Of a stretch of 64,000 bases of DNA, positions 51,401-59,579 are shown one piece after another. The first letter of the stretch is position 1; each line of letters begins with the position of its first letter. Source of the DNA: Cellulomonas sp. P24 (GTDB lineage: Bacteria; Actinomycetota; Actinomycetes; Actinomycetales; Cellulomonadaceae); assembly GCF_024704385.1 (NCBI RefSeq), contig NZ_JAJDFX010000002.1, positions 3,472,001-3,536,000 of the forward strand, given 5' to 3'. Below the pieces are notes generated by a model. The model saw only the letters and a list, made by a program, of their open reading frames with translations. It was not told where the DNA came from and made no database searches. The position numbers were made by a program, and so were the translations under genes.

Positions 51401-51601
51401 GAGGCGCCGGCGGCTGTGGCGGCGTCCCTCGGGGAACACCTCGACGACGCCGTCGCGGAGGGCCGCGACGGTACCGACGGGGCCGAGATCGCCCTGGTGC
51501 AGGTCGATCCTCAGGTGTTCGAGCTCGACGGGGACGAGGACGGCGGGGACGACACCTCGGCCGCAGGTGGCGGTGAGGTGACCGACCCCGTCGAGGAGTG
51601 A
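48437..51601 (+). CDS. rne: Ribonuclease E/G (Rne), with long disordered N-terminus and no Zn-link cysteines
   Basis: 1054-residue endoribonuclease of RNA decay and rRNA/tRNA processing. Residues 1 to about 460 are disordered, alternating acidic and Arg-rich stretches ([14 protein letters not shown] near 319-332), as in actinobacterial RNase E. The catalytic core follows: an S1 domain (GNVYLGRVQNVLPSMEAAFVDVGKGRNAVLY), 5'-sensor/RNase H-like parts, and a DNase-I-like domain with Mg ligands in VIDVNTGKFVG and IIVIDFIDM. After LVQMTRKRVGQGLAEAF the Zn-link CxxC normally found there is missing and the chain passes into an Ala/Glu/Thr-rich tail. GTG at 48437 has AGGAGT 7 nt upstream. The frame is open further 5' but without support. 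Confidence 0.94.
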   Translation: MTLENSPASESVNDAPQPVTKPARRRAVRSTAPAGAPVVIDSAPVAVDAPAAQADAAEQASDAGPAPKRSTRSRRAVRVTASAPASASATVDTSTTAEVVAESVPAADAEQPPSAATKRRARSRTAPTTVEPGADAPKTRSRRRATAPVVAEVEPVAPDEDGVVEAIDEVEDAEQTEEVLPVEQVLPVETDAPRRPTTTLLFQAPDPTAARPRRRRASTPAGSPEAVSEAASAVHAELAVIAAALPAPEAGAAEPTTEPSSDESTVAAGSGRARRSRRGGRRTPDESTVVESVVTEPEPEDDESEPDLAETVEDAETGDGAPRRRRRRGGRGRRGRASGEGDDGQNQGDDDAATEDDESPEGESSEAVDGEAGETGDDETTTGSSRRRRRRRRSGRGGEGDVEPTGGGSAGSARGRQARPASDEVTALRGSTRLEAKRQRRREGRDAGRRRTIVTESEFLARRESVDRSMVVREVNGLTQIAVLEDGVLVEHYISSQSQASMAGNVYLGRVQNVLPSMEAAFVDVGKGRNAVLYAGEVNWDAAGMEGQPRRIEQALKSGDSVLVQVTKDPIGHKGARLTSQVTLAGRYLVYVPGGGMTGISRKLPEPERARLKKLLREIVPDSAGVIVRTAAEGASEDELRADIDRLQSQWAAIEKKAKSASAPALLQGEPDLAIRVVRDIFNDDFRSLVVQGDQAWETVSGYIGAMAPDLAAKVSRWTGTGDVFAEHRVDEQLSKALGRKVWLPSGGSLVIDKTEAMTVIDVNTGKFVGSGGTLEETVTRNNLEAAEEIVRQLRLRDVGGIIVIDFIDMVLESNRDLVLRRLVECLGRDRTKHQVAEVTSLGLVQMTRKRVGQGLAEAFGDTVPGQETTGGRSEATPETGGETSGDGRRPRRKRGSSKEGGAASDTVATVVPVLPEAREAVKATLATIAAAAAHAHEHAHDEAPHGTDATGTEASSTEATGTGPVSSEAPAGETTESVASESSTPVDEAPAAVAASLGEHLDDAVAEGRDGTDGAEIALVQVDPQVFELDGDEDGGDDTSAAGGGEVTDPVEE

Positions 51602-51650
51602 GCCGGCGGGCGTCCCCGCGGTTTGACCCCGCGGGATGCAGTCCGTAACC

Positions 51651-51680
51651 TTGAGCGTCGGTGCGCATTGTGCGTACTGA
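51651..51680 (+). promoter_or_regulatory. Promoter of rplU-rpmA
   Basis: TTGAGC (51651-51656) and TACTGA (51675-51680) are 18 bp apart. The predicted leader to rplU is about 95 nt. Confidence 0.5.
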
Positions 51681-51781
51681 TCCTGTGTGCCCGCGGCCTC
51701 GGCCTCGTGTCGAGCTGTCCTCAGACCGCCGCGATGAGCACGCCGAAGACCAGATGTGACCGAGCAGAGATGAGCAGCAAC

Positions 51782-52090
51782 GTGGTGTACGCGATCGTGA
51801 AGGCTGGCGGCCGCCAGGAGAAGGTCGCCGTCGGCGACGTCGTCGTCGTCGACCGTCTGGCTGCACAGGCCGGTTCGACCGTCGAGCTCGCTGCGATCCT
51901 GCTGGTCGACGGGGAGAAGGTGACCTCCGACGCGAGCGCGCTCGCCAAGATCAAGGTCACCGCGGAGGTCGTCCGGGACGAGAAGGGCCCGAAGATCGAC
52001 ATCCTCAAGTTCAAGAACAAGACCGGCTACCGCCGCCGTCAGGGCCACCGTCAGAAGTTGACGCGCCTGAAGGTCACCGGCATCAAGTGA
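51782..52090 (+). CDS. rplU: 50S ribosomal protein L21
   Basis: 102 residues from the GTG at 51782 ([19 protein letters not shown]), which matches the universal MYAIV..GGRQ start. An in-frame ATG at 51770 would add four residues. The C-terminal [24 protein letters not shown] binds 23S rRNA and L20. It is followed by rpmA after 66 bp, the conserved L21-L27 pair, and then by obgE, the GTPase that acts in 50S assembly. Confidence 0.96.
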   Translation: MVYAIVKAGGRQEKVAVGDVVVVDRLAAQAGSTVELAAILLVDGEKVTSDASALAKIKVTAEVVRDEKGPKIDILKFKNKTGYRRRQGHRQKLTRLKVTGIK

Positions 52091-52156
52091 CGTCTTCCCG
52101 CGCCTGACGGGCGCGGAACCCCCTTCCTCCCCGAACAGCACGAAAGCAGGTCAGAC

Positions 52157-52411
52157 ATGGCACACAAGAAGGGCGCGAGCTCCTCTCGCAACGGCCGCGA
52201 CTCGAACGCGCAGCGACTGGGCGTCAAGCGCTTCGGTGGCCAGGTCGTCAACGCCGGCGAGATCATCGTTCGCCAGCGCGGCACGCACTTCCACCCCGGC
52301 ATCAACGTCGGCCGTGGCGGCGACGACACCCTGTTCGCGCTGGCTGCCGGCGCGGTGCAGTTCGGGACGCGTCGCGGCCGCAAGGTCGTCGACATCGTCA
52401 CGGCCGGCTGA
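52157..52411 (+). CDS. rpmA: 50S ribosomal protein L27
   Basis: 84 residues, [28 protein letters not shown], the typical L27. The N-terminus starts directly with the mature AHKKG sequence that reaches the peptidyl-transferase centre, so no Firmicutes-type cleaved extension is present. AAAGCAGG lies 8 nt before the ATG. Ends before a strong terminator. Confidence 0.98.
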   Translation: MAHKKGASSSRNGRDSNAQRLGVKRFGGQVVNAGEIIVRQRGTHFHPGINVGRGGDDTLFALAAGAVQFGTRRGRKVVDIVTAG

Positions 52412-52443
52412 GCGGGCTCTCAGCACGCAGACCAGTCAGGTTC

Positions 52444-52474
52444 GGAGGGGCGCACCGGTGCGGTGCGCCCCTCC
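52444..52474 (+). terminator. Strong terminator after rpmA
   Basis: A 13-bp perfect stem, GGAGGGGCGCACC paired with GGTGCGCCCCTCC, has a 5-nt loop. No U-tract. It ends 49 nt before the obgE start and separates the ribosomal pair from obgE. Confidence 0.8.
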
Positions 52475-52522
52475 GCCTGTTCCCGGGACGGCGCACGCCA
52501 TCCCCGTGTGAAGGAGGAGACC

Positions 52523-54046
52523 ATGGCGACATTCGTCGACCGTGTCGTGCTGCACGCCACCGGCGGTGACGGTGGCAACGGCTGCGCCTCCATCCACCGC
52601 GAGAAGTTCAAGCCGCTCGCCGGCCCGGACGGCGGGAACGGCGGGAACGGCGGGAGCGTGGTCCTGGTGGTCGACCCGCAGGTCACGACCCTGCTGGACT
52701 TCCACCACGGGCCCCACCGGCACGCCCCGTCCGGGACCCAGGGCATGGGGGACCACCGTCAGGGGTCGATCGGGGCCGACCTCGAGCTGTCGGTCCCGGA
52801 CGGCACAGTCGTCAAGGACCTGGACGGCAACGTCCTGGCCGACCTCGTCGGCGTGGGCACACGCTACGTCGTGGCCGCCGGCGGCCACGGTGGTCTCGGC
52901 AACGCTGCTCTCGCCTCACCACGGCGCAAGGCCCCCGGGTTCGCGCTGCTCGGAGAGCCGGGCATCCACCGGGACCTCGTGCTCGAGCTCAAGTCGATCG
53001 CCGACGTCGCGCTGATCGGCTTCCCGAGCGCCGGGAAGTCCAGCCTCGTCGCCGCGATGTCGGCCGCCCGGCCGAAGATCGCCGACTACCCGTTCACGAC
53101 CCTCGTGCCGAACCTCGGCGTGGTGCAGGCGGGCGACTCGCGGTTCACCGTCGCCGACGTGCCGGGTCTGATCCCGGGAGCGAGCCAGGGCAAGGGCCTC
53201 GGGCTGGAGTTCCTGCGGCACGTGGAGCGCTGCGCGGTGCTCGTGCACGTGCTGGACTGCGCGACGCTCGAGCCGAACCGGGACCCGATCAGCGACCTCG
53301 ACGTCATCGAGTCCGAGCTGGCGACCTATGCGGGAGACATCGGGATCGAGGGCGGGCGCATCCCGCTGACCGAACGTCCCCGCATGGTGGTGCTCAACAA
53401 GGTCGACGTCCCGGAGGCGCGGGAGCTCGCCGAGCTGGTCCGTGCCGAGATCGAGGCGCGGGGTCTGCCCGTGTTCGAGGTCTCCGCCGCGAGCCACGAG
53501 GGACTGCGGACCCTGACCTTCGCGCTCGCCGAGCGCATCGAGAAGGCGCGGCGCGAGGCCCCCGTCGCGGCACCGGCACGGGTCGTGCTGCGGCCCAAGG
53601 CCGTCGACGACGCCGGCTTCACGGTCACGCGCCGCGAGGACGCCGACCACGAGTACTTCCAGGTGCGGGGGGTCAAGCCCGAACGCTGGGTGCGTCAGAC
53701 CGACTTCACCAACGAGGAGGCGATCGGCTACCTCGCCGATCGTCTGGCCCGCCTGGGCGTCGAGGAGAAGCTGTTCTCGGCCGGTGCGGTCGCGGGGGCC
53801 GAGGTGGTCATCGGTGACGGGCCGAGCGCCGTGGTCTTCGACTGGGAGCCGACGCTCCTGACCGGGTCCGAGCTGCTCGGCGGACCGCGCGGGACGGATG
53901 CTCGCATCGTCGAGCAGCTGCGTCCGACGCGCGCCGAGAAGCGCATCGAGTACAAGGACCGCATGGACGCCAAGGCCGAGGCCCGCGCGGAGCTGTGGAC
54001 CGAGCGTGAGGCCGGGTTGTGGGTGGGTGACGAGAACGACGCCTGA
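52523..54046 (+). CDS. obgE: GTPase ObgE/CgtA
   Basis: 507-residue Obg GTPase acting in 50S maturation and growth control. The N-terminal Gly-rich Obg fold (1-157) includes [17 protein letters not shown]. The G domain begins near 158: G1 GFPSAGKSS near 167, switch [12 protein letters not shown]3 [10 protein letters not shown]4 NKVD near 293. A C-terminal OCT domain covers about 360-430 ([18 protein letters not shown]). A Lys/Arg/Glu-rich tail follows. ATG at 52523 has AAGGAGGAGA 4 nt upstream. Confidence 0.97.
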   Translation: MATFVDRVVLHATGGDGGNGCASIHREKFKPLAGPDGGNGGNGGSVVLVVDPQVTTLLDFHHGPHRHAPSGTQGMGDHRQGSIGADLELSVPDGTVVKDLDGNVLADLVGVGTRYVVAAGGHGGLGNAALASPRRKAPGFALLGEPGIHRDLVLELKSIADVALIGFPSAGKSSLVAAMSAARPKIADYPFTTLVPNLGVVQAGDSRFTVADVPGLIPGASQGKGLGLEFLRHVERCAVLVHVLDCATLEPNRDPISDLDVIESELATYAGDIGIEGGRIPLTERPRMVVLNKVDVPEARELAELVRAEIEARGLPVFEVSAASHEGLRTLTFALAERIEKARREAPVAAPARVVLRPKAVDDAGFTVTRREDADHEYFQVRGVKPERWVRQTDFTNEEAIGYLADRLARLGVEEKLFSAGAVAGAEVVIGDGPSAVVFDWEPTLLTGSELLGGPRGTDARIVEQLRPTRAEKRIEYKDRMDAKAEARAELWTEREAGLWVGDENDA

Positions 54047-54112
54047 TCACTGCGTCGGGCGGAGGCCCGGCGTTGAACCGGCGTGGCGGCGCCGATCGGA
54101 TGATCGACTGGT

Positions 54113-54131
54113 GGTCGCCGGCCCGGCGACC
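54113..54131. repeat. Perfect palindrome upstream of proB
   Basis: GGTCGCCGG and CCGGCGACC flank a single C (19 bp). If proB is leaderless with transcription start at 54158, it covers about -45 to -27, over the -35 region. An operator is more likely than a hairpin because the arms are nearly contiguous. Confidence 0.5.
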
Positions 54132-54157
54132 TGCCCGGACGCGCAAGAATGCGGAGC

Positions 54158-55303
54158 GTGAACACCCCGTTGGCCGGACGCCGCGACCTCGCGACGGCAG
54201 CCCGGATCGTCGTGAAGGTCGGGTCGTCCTCACTGACCTCTGACGACGGTCGACTGGACCCGGAGCGGCTGCGGGCGCTCGTGGACGTGCTCGCCGCGCG
54301 TCGCGCGGCCGGCGGGCAGGTCGTCCTCGTCTCCTCGGGTGCGATCGCCGCAGGGCTCGCCCCGCTCGGGCTCTCCTCGAGGCCGCGTGACCTCGCCACC
54401 GCGCAGGCGACGGCCTCGGTCGGGCAGGGGCTCCTCGTCGCCCACTACACCCGGGCGTTCGGGGAGCACGGACTGCGTGTCGGGCAGGTGCTGCTCACCG
54501 CGGAGGACACCATCCGGCGCGGTCACTACCGCAACGCTCAGCGGTCGCTGAGCCGGCTGCTGGCGCTCGGCGTCGTCCCGGTGATCAACGAGAACGACGC
54601 CGTCGTGACCGAGGAGATCCGGTTCGGCGACAACGACCGGCTCGCCGCCCTCGTCTCGCACCTCGTCGCCGCGGACGCGCTCGTGCTGCTGACGGACGTC
54701 GACTCGCTGTACGACGGTCCGCCGTCGCGGCCAGGAGCTCGGCGGATCGCGGAGGTCAGGAGCCCGGCCGACCTCGAGGGGATCGAGGTGACCTCCTCGG
54801 GGAGCGCGGTCGGCACCGGGGGGATGGTCACCAAGCTCGCCTCGGTGGCGATCGCGACGGGGTCGGGCATCCCTGTCGTCCTGACCTCGGCCGCGCAGGC
54901 GGCACAGGCCCTCGCCGGCGACGAGGTGGGCACCTGGTTCAGCGCGACCGGTCGCAAGCGGTCGACGCGGATGCTCTGGCTCGCCCACGCGGCGCGCACC
55001 AACGGGCGTCTCGTCCTGGACGACGGGGCGGTCCGCGCGGTACTCGGCGGCCGAGCGTCGCTGCTGCCGGCCGGGGTCCTGTCCGTCGAGGGGACCTTCG
55101 ACGCGGGCGACCCCGTCGAGCTCGTCGGCACCGACGGGCAGGTGGTCGCGCACGGGCTCGTGGCGTTCTCGGCGGAGGACCTGCCCGAGCTGCTCGGCCG
55201 GTCGACCTCGGAGCTGCGGACCGCTCTCGGGCCCGGCTACGACCGGGAGATCGTCCATCGCGACGACCTCGTCCTGGTCCGCCGGGGGCGTCGCGTCACC
55301 TGA
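54158..55303 (+). CDS. proB: Glutamate 5-kinase
   Basis: 381-residue first enzyme of proline synthesis (L-glutamate to gamma-glutamyl phosphate). The amino-acid-kinase domain has [12 protein letters not shown] near 17-28, [38 protein letters not shown] and [15 protein letters not shown]-terminal PUA domain spans about 280-372. GTG at 54158 is preceded by AAGAAT and 7 nt (leaderless type); an in-frame ATG at 54149 overlaps that element. proA follows 80 bp downstream with its own promoter. Confidence 0.96.
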   Translation: MNTPLAGRRDLATAARIVVKVGSSSLTSDDGRLDPERLRALVDVLAARRAAGGQVVLVSSGAIAAGLAPLGLSSRPRDLATAQATASVGQGLLVAHYTRAFGEHGLRVGQVLLTAEDTIRRGHYRNAQRSLSRLLALGVVPVINENDAVVTEEIRFGDNDRLAALVSHLVAADALVLLTDVDSLYDGPPSRPGARRIAEVRSPADLEGIEVTSSGSAVGTGGMVTKLASVAIATGSGIPVVLTSAAQAAQALAGDEVGTWFSATGRKRSTRMLWLAHAARTNGRLVLDDGAVRAVLGGRASLLPAGVLSVEGTFDAGDPVELVGTDGQVVAHGLVAFSAEDLPELLGRSTSELRTALGPGYDREIVHRDDLVLVRRGRRVT

Positions 55304-55370
55304 CCGTTGCGTGCTCACCGCGCACGGTGCGGCACGTGGACCGCTCGGATGGCGGCCGGGAGTCGGGCGC

Positions 55371-55376
55371 TACCCT
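55371..55376 (+). promoter_or_regulatory. Leaderless -10 element of proA (TACCCT)
   Basis: TACCCT, then 7 nt (GGAGCGC), then ATG at 55384. Confidence 0.55.
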
Positions 55377-55383
55377 GGAGCGC

Positions 55384-56709
55384 ATGACTCCTGCACCCGG
55401 GGCAGCCGCCGACTCGCCGGCCACCTCAGCCGCACCCCCGTCTGACGAGGTCCGTGAGGCCGTCCTGGCCGCCGCGCGACGGGCCCGCGTCGCCGCGCGG
55501 TCGTTGGCCACGGCCACCCGCGCGACCAAGGACGCCGCGCTGCGCACGATGGCCGACGCGCTGGTCCTGGCCGCCGACGAGATCGTCGCCGCGAACGCCG
55601 ACGACCTGGCGCGTGGGCGCGCGAACGGGACGTCGCCCGGTCTGCTGGACCGCCTCGCGCTCACCCCGGAACGCATCGGTGCGATCGCCGACGCGTTGCG
55701 CGAGCTTGCCGCGCTCCCGGACCCGGTCGGGGAGATCGTCCGGGGGTCGACGCTCCCGAACGGCCTCCAGCTCGTCCAGCGGCGGGTGCCGATGGGGGTC
55801 GTCGGGATGATCTACGAGGCCCGCCCGAACGTCACGGTCGATGCCGCGGGACTCGCGCTCAAGAGCGGCAACGCGGTGATCCTCCGCGGCGGCGCGGCGG
55901 CGGCGCGCAGCAACGAGGTGATCGTGTCCGTCCTGTCGCGTGCGCTCGTGGAGGCCGGGCTGCCGGCTGACGCGGTGCAGTCGATCGACGCCTACGGTCG
56001 GCCCGGAGCCGTGGCACTCATGCATGCGCGCGGGCTGGTGGACCTGCTCGTCCCGCGGGGCGGGGCGGACCTCATCCAGACGGTCGTGCGCGAGTCGACC
56101 GTGCCGGTCGTCGAGACCGGGGTCGGGAACTGCCACGTGTACGTGGACGCGAGCGCCGAGGTCCCGATGGCCCTGGCGATCCTCATGAACTCCAAGACGC
56201 AGCGGGTCGGGGTCTGCAACGCGGCGGAGACGCTCCTCGTGCACCGTGAGGCTGCGGACGGGTTCCTCCCGGGGGCGCTCACGGCACTCGCCGGAGCGGG
56301 CGTCGTGATCCACGGCGATGAGCGGACCCGCGCGCTCGCACCCGACGGGATCGACGTGATCCCGGCGACCGACGTCGACTGGGCGACCGAGTACCTGGCC
56401 CTCGAGATCGCGGTCCGGGTGGTCGACGACCTCGACGCCGCGGTCGAGCACATCCGCACCTGGTCGTCGGGACACACCGAGGCGATCGTCACGCAGGACC
56501 TGCGCGCGTCCGAGCAGTTCATCGCGGGCCTCGACTCGGCGGCGATCATGGTCAACGCGTCGACGCGGTTCACCGACGGGGGGCAGTTCGGCCTCGGCGC
56601 CGAGATCGGCATCTCCACGCAGAAGCTGCACGCGCGTGGTCCGATGGGCCTCACGGAGCTGACCACGACGACCTGGATCGTGCACGGGCAGGGCCACGTT
56701 CGCGACTGA
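55384..56709 (+). CDS. proA: Gamma-glutamyl phosphate reductase
   Basis: 441-residue aldehyde-dehydrogenase-fold enzyme reducing gamma-glutamyl phosphate to glutamate semialdehyde. [36 protein letters not shown] is the NADPH-binding region, and [19 protein letters not shown] contains the catalytic Cys. The C-terminal [28 protein letters not shown] is diagnostic of ProA. A 20-residue Ala/Pro extension precedes the core. The start is fixed by the leaderless promoter; an upstream in-frame start at 55327 would precede the promoter. Confidence 0.97.
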   Translation: MTPAPGAAADSPATSAAPPSDEVREAVLAAARRARVAARSLATATRATKDAALRTMADALVLAADEIVAANADDLARGRANGTSPGLLDRLALTPERIGAIADALRELAALPDPVGEIVRGSTLPNGLQLVQRRVPMGVVGMIYEARPNVTVDAAGLALKSGNAVILRGGAAAARSNEVIVSVLSRALVEAGLPADAVQSIDAYGRPGAVALMHARGLVDLLVPRGGADLIQTVVRESTVPVVETGVGNCHVYVDASAEVPMALAILMNSKTQRVGVCNAAETLLVHREAADGFLPGALTALAGAGVVIHGDERTRALAPDGIDVIPATDVDWATEYLALEIAVRVVDDLDAAVEHIRTWSSGHTEAIVTQDLRASEQFIAGLDSAAIMVNASTRFTDGGQFGLGAEIGISTQKLHARGPMGLTELTTTTWIVHGQGHVRD

Positions 56710-56841
56710 GGATCGCCTCAGCCGTGAGAGACTGGACAACCGTCGGGCGCGGCGACAGCGCCCCGACCGACTCATGACGACAACCCCCGAGCCTGGCCGC
56801 CGTCACACGGTGGGCAGGACGTCGAACACCTGGAGGTGGGC

Positions 56842-56985
56842 GTGCACGCAGCACTGCTGATGGCCGAGACGACGGTTCGTGAGCTCCCGGCCCCCGCGCC
56901 GGTCTACGGCATCGTGGCGTTCGGCCTGCTGATCGGTCTCCTGCTCGTGACGTTCGCCTTCCGCAGCGTCGGCACGCGTCACTGA
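56842..56985 (+). CDS. Small membrane protein (47 aa) between proA and nadD
   Basis: A short gene easily missed. GTG at 56842 has GGAGG 5 nt upstream (56832-56836) and the frame ends with TGA at 56983-56985. The product has a short N-terminus (VHAALLMAETTVRELPAPAP), one hydrophobic helix at about 22-40 (YGIVAFGLLIGLLLVTFAF), then RSVGTRH. The inside-positive C-terminus suggests N-out/C-in. I recall similar 45-50 aa proteins in this position in other actinobacteria, so it is probably real. The nadD ATG follows 22 bp later in the same operon. Function unknown; ATG at 56860 is an alternative start. Confidence 0.72.
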   Translation: MHAALLMAETTVRELPAPAPVYGIVAFGLLIGLLLVTFAFRSVGTRH

Positions 56986-57007
56986 GACCCCCGGAGGCTG
57001 CTGACCG

Positions 57008-57613
57008 ATGGCGGAGCGTCGACCGAGACTCGGGGTGATGGGCGGGACGTTCGATCCCGTGCACCACGGCCACCTGGTCGCGGCGAGCGAGGTCGCAGCC
57101 CGGTTCGACCTCGACGAGGTCGTGTTCGTGCCGACGGGGAAGCCGTCGTTCAAGCAGCACCAGGCGGTGTCGCCCGCCGAGCACCGCTACCTGATGACGG
57201 TGATCGCGACGGCGTCGAACCCGCGGTTCACGGTCAGTCGGGTCGACATCGACCGTGACGGCACGACGTACACGGTCGACACGCTGCGGGACCTGAGAGC
57301 GGAACGCCCGGATGCGGACCTGTTCTTCATCACAGGTGCGGATGCGGTCGAGCAGATCCTGACGTGGCGTGATGCGGCAGAGCTGTTCACGATGGCGCAC
57401 TTCGTCGCGGTCACCCGGCCAGGCCACCAGCTCTCGATCGCCGGTCTCCCGCAGGGGAGGGTGACGCTCCAGGAGGTCCCTGCCCTGGCGATCTCCTCGA
57501 CGGACATCCGCGCAAGGGCAGGCTCGGGACAGCCCGTCTGGTACCTCGTGCCCGACGGCGTCGTCCAGTACATCGGCAAGCACGGTCTGTATCGAGGTCA
57601 AGACGATGAATGA
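57008..57613 (+). CDS. nadD: Nicotinate-nucleotide adenylyltransferase
   Basis: 201-residue NadD making nicotinate adenine dinucleotide from NaMN and [26 protein letters not shown] at about 8-30 has the GGTFDP and HxGH nucleotide motifs. [44 protein letters not shown] and the C-terminal ISSTDIRAR (ISSTxIR) are all present. AGGCTGCTGACCG precedes the ATG. Overlaps the next gene by 8 bp. Confidence 0.97.
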   Translation: MAERRPRLGVMGGTFDPVHHGHLVAASEVAARFDLDEVVFVPTGKPSFKQHQAVSPAEHRYLMTVIATASNPRFTVSRVDIDRDGTTYTVDTLRDLRAERPDADLFFITGADAVEQILTWRDAAELFTMAHFVAVTRPGHQLSIAGLPQGRVTLQEVPALAISSTDIRARAGSGQPVWYLVPDGVVQYIGKHGLYRGQDDE

Positions 57614-59081
57614 CCAGCCAGGAGAGCGGCGCCGCCGTCGCGAGCAGGAGCGTGCACGGGAGACCGGGAGCGTCGCGCAGACTCCGTCGGCACCGACCGC
57701 TGCCACTCCGCAGGACGAGACCCGACCGATGTCGCGCCGGGCGATGCGTGAGCGCGAACGCGCCGCGACCGGGGCGATCGCGGTCCCCGGCCTCACGCCC
57801 GAGGGGGCAGCGACGCCGTACCCCACCGGGGTGACCCGTGGACCGGCGGTGGCAGAGACCGGGCCACGGCCGACCGTCGTCCGTCGCCAGCCGGGCAGCG
57901 CGCCGAGCGGCGCCGCGCGTCCCGATCAGGACCGGGTCGCACCGGGCCGGCCGGAGCCCGCCGGGCCGACGTGGTCGTCCCGTGAGCCGGCCTCGGGGAG
58001 CACCCCGCACGCAGGCCGTCCGGGCGTCGAGGGCTACTTCCCGAGCGCGGAGACCGGCGCGGTGCCGACGACCCCCGCCTCGCCCGCCACGACCTCGCGG
58101 TGGCCGTTCGTCAGCGGTGGGGGTCGACCGTCCGTGCCGTCGGGCGAACCGGTGGAGTCGTCGGAACCGCACGGGCAGCCGGTGCGGTCCTCCGTCTTCG
58201 GTGGTGGTGGTGCCCGTGCAGCCGGCACGCCGACCCCGATGACGCGTCCGCCGCGTGACGCTGCGGCCCGACCGGTCCCGACGACTGCGACGACACCGTC
58301 GCCGGAGTCGACCGGCCAGGCGCCTCTGACCTGGCACGACGTCCGGGCGGCCGGAGGAGTCCCGTCACCGGCGACAGCCCCACGCGGACAGGCCGGACCC
58401 GCGGCCTCCGCACCTGCGCAGGCGACGCCGGTCCAGCCGGCCCCGTCGCCGATGCGCCCCACCCCTGCGGCGTCGACGCCGGCACCGCCCGCCGCGCGCC
58501 CGCCGCAGCCGGTGGCGCAGCCGCGCGCGCCGATCGGCTGGGGAACGGGGTCGGTCGAGGAGACACAGATCACCCCGGCGGTCGATCGTCCGACGTCTGC
58601 TGCGCCCGTGCCGACTGCTGCTCCGCCCTCGCCGGCATCCGCCCCGTCGGCATCCGCTCCGCCGGCACCGTCCCCCCAACCGTCCGCCTGGGCAGGTCCT
58701 CCCGCGGTGGCGGACGCCCCAGCAGAGGTCCCGATCCCGCAGTGGGGACCGGTGAGCGCCGGACCGGTCGCGCCCCAGGACCCGCATCCCCGCGGGGCGA
58801 CGCCCGCCGCCGGTCTGGCGTGGACGCCCGACGCGGTTCAGCCCGCAGGTGACGTCGCCTGGGGCGGGATCACCGCCGACGACGCCGAGGACGTGGAACC
58901 CGAGGAGGAGCGCTCGTACTCGCTGCTGCACTGGCTCGTCCTGCTGTTCCTCGCACTGGTGCTCGGTGCGCTGATCTACCTGCTCGTGAACCAGGCGACG
59001 GGTGGCCCCGGTGGCCAGTCGTCAGCGAGTGCTCTTCTCGGCACGTCCCTCAGCCATGAGGTCCTGTTCCGGTCGTCCTGA
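57606..59081 (+). CDS. Pro/Ala-rich protein with one C-terminal membrane anchor, 491 aa
   Basis: No family recognised. Residues 1-40 are Arg/Glu-rich ([12 protein letters not shown]) and include [14 protein letters not shown], a short block also seen in other long cytoplasmic actinobacterial membrane proteins. About 60-430 is low-complexity Pro, Ala, Thr and Ser. A cluster of acidic residues comes next ([13 protein letters not shown]), then one membrane helix at about 440-461 ([22 protein letters not shown]) and a 30-residue Ser-rich tail. Topology is probably N-in. It lies between nadD and rsfS, where other actinobacteria often encode LytR/CpsA-type or unknown membrane proteins. Overlap with nadD suggests coupling. 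Base composition does not differ from its neighbours. Confidence 0.8.
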   Translation: MNDQPGERRRRREQERARETGSVAQTPSAPTAATPQDETRPMSRRAMRERERAATGAIAVPGLTPEGAATPYPTGVTRGPAVAETGPRPTVVRRQPGSAPSGAARPDQDRVAPGRPEPAGPTWSSREPASGSTPHAGRPGVEGYFPSAETGAVPTTPASPATTSRWPFVSGGGRPSVPSGEPVESSEPHGQPVRSSVFGGGGARAAGTPTPMTRPPRDAAARPVPTTATTPSPESTGQAPLTWHDVRAAGGVPSPATAPRGQAGPAASAPAQATPVQPAPSPMRPTPAASTPAPPAARPPQPVAQPRAPIGWGTGSVEETQITPAVDRPTSAAPVPTAAPPSPASAPSASAPPAPSPQPSAWAGPPAVADAPAEVPIPQWGPVSAGPVAPQDPHPRGATPAAGLAWTPDAVQPAGDVAWGGITADDAEDVEPEEERSYSLLHWLVLLFLALVLGALIYLLVNQATGGPGGQSSASALLGTSLSHEVLFRSS

Positions 59082-59110
59082 TCGGTCGGCAGTCCCGCGA
59101 CGACGTTGCC

Positions 59111-59129
59111 GCGACCGGATCACGGTCGC
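59111..59129 (+). other. Hairpin in the rsfS leader
   Basis: Arms GCGACCG and CGGTCGC with loop GATCA, 12-30 nt upstream of the AAGGAGA ribosome binding site of rsfS. Either a weak terminator of the preceding gene or a leader structure. Confidence 0.4.
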
Positions 59130-59150
59130 ACCCACCCCTCAAGGAGAACC

Positions 59151-59579
59151 GTGTCGGCCACAGACCGCGCCATCGAGCTTGCCATCGCCGCCGCCCGTGC
59201 GGCCGCGGACCGCAAGGCCGAGGAGATCATCGCTCTCGACGTCAGCGAGCAGCTCGTGCTGACCGACGTGTTCCTCATCGCCTCGGGCACCAACGAGCGG
59301 CAGGTGTCGGCGATCGTCGACGCCGTCGAGGAGGCGCTCTACAAGCTGGGCTCCAAGCCGCTGCGGCGTGAGGGCAAGTCGCAGGGCCGGTGGGTGCTGC
59401 TCGACTTCGGCGACATCGTCGTGCACGTCCAGCACTCCGAGGACCGTGTCTTCTACGCGCTCGAGCGACTCTGGAAGGACTGCCCGGTCATCGTCCTGCC
59501 GCCCGACGTCCACGGCCGGCCGGGCGGCGACGGACCGGACTCCGCTGCCACGGCGGAGGACGAGGTCGACGAGGCGTGA
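59151..59579 (+). CDS. rsfS: Ribosomal silencing factor RsfS
   Basis: 142-residue Iojap-family protein that binds L14 and blocks 30S-50S joining under starvation. EEIIALDVSEQLVLTDVFLIASGTNERQVSAIVDAVEEAL is the family core, and GRWVLLDFGDIVVHVQHSEDRVFYALERLWKDCP ends it. An acidic tail of about 25 residues follows. GTG at 59151 has AAGGAGA 3-9 nt upstream. The stop overlaps the phosphatase start (GTGA). nadD-rsfS-phosphatase is the same order as M. tuberculosis Rv2421c-Rv2419c (from memory). Confidence 0.96.
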   Translation: MSATDRAIELAIAAARAAADRKAEEIIALDVSEQLVLTDVFLIASGTNERQVSAIVDAVEEALYKLGSKPLRREGKSQGRWVLLDFGDIVVHVQHSEDRVFYALERLWKDCPVIVLPPDVHGRPGGDGPDSAATAEDEVDEA

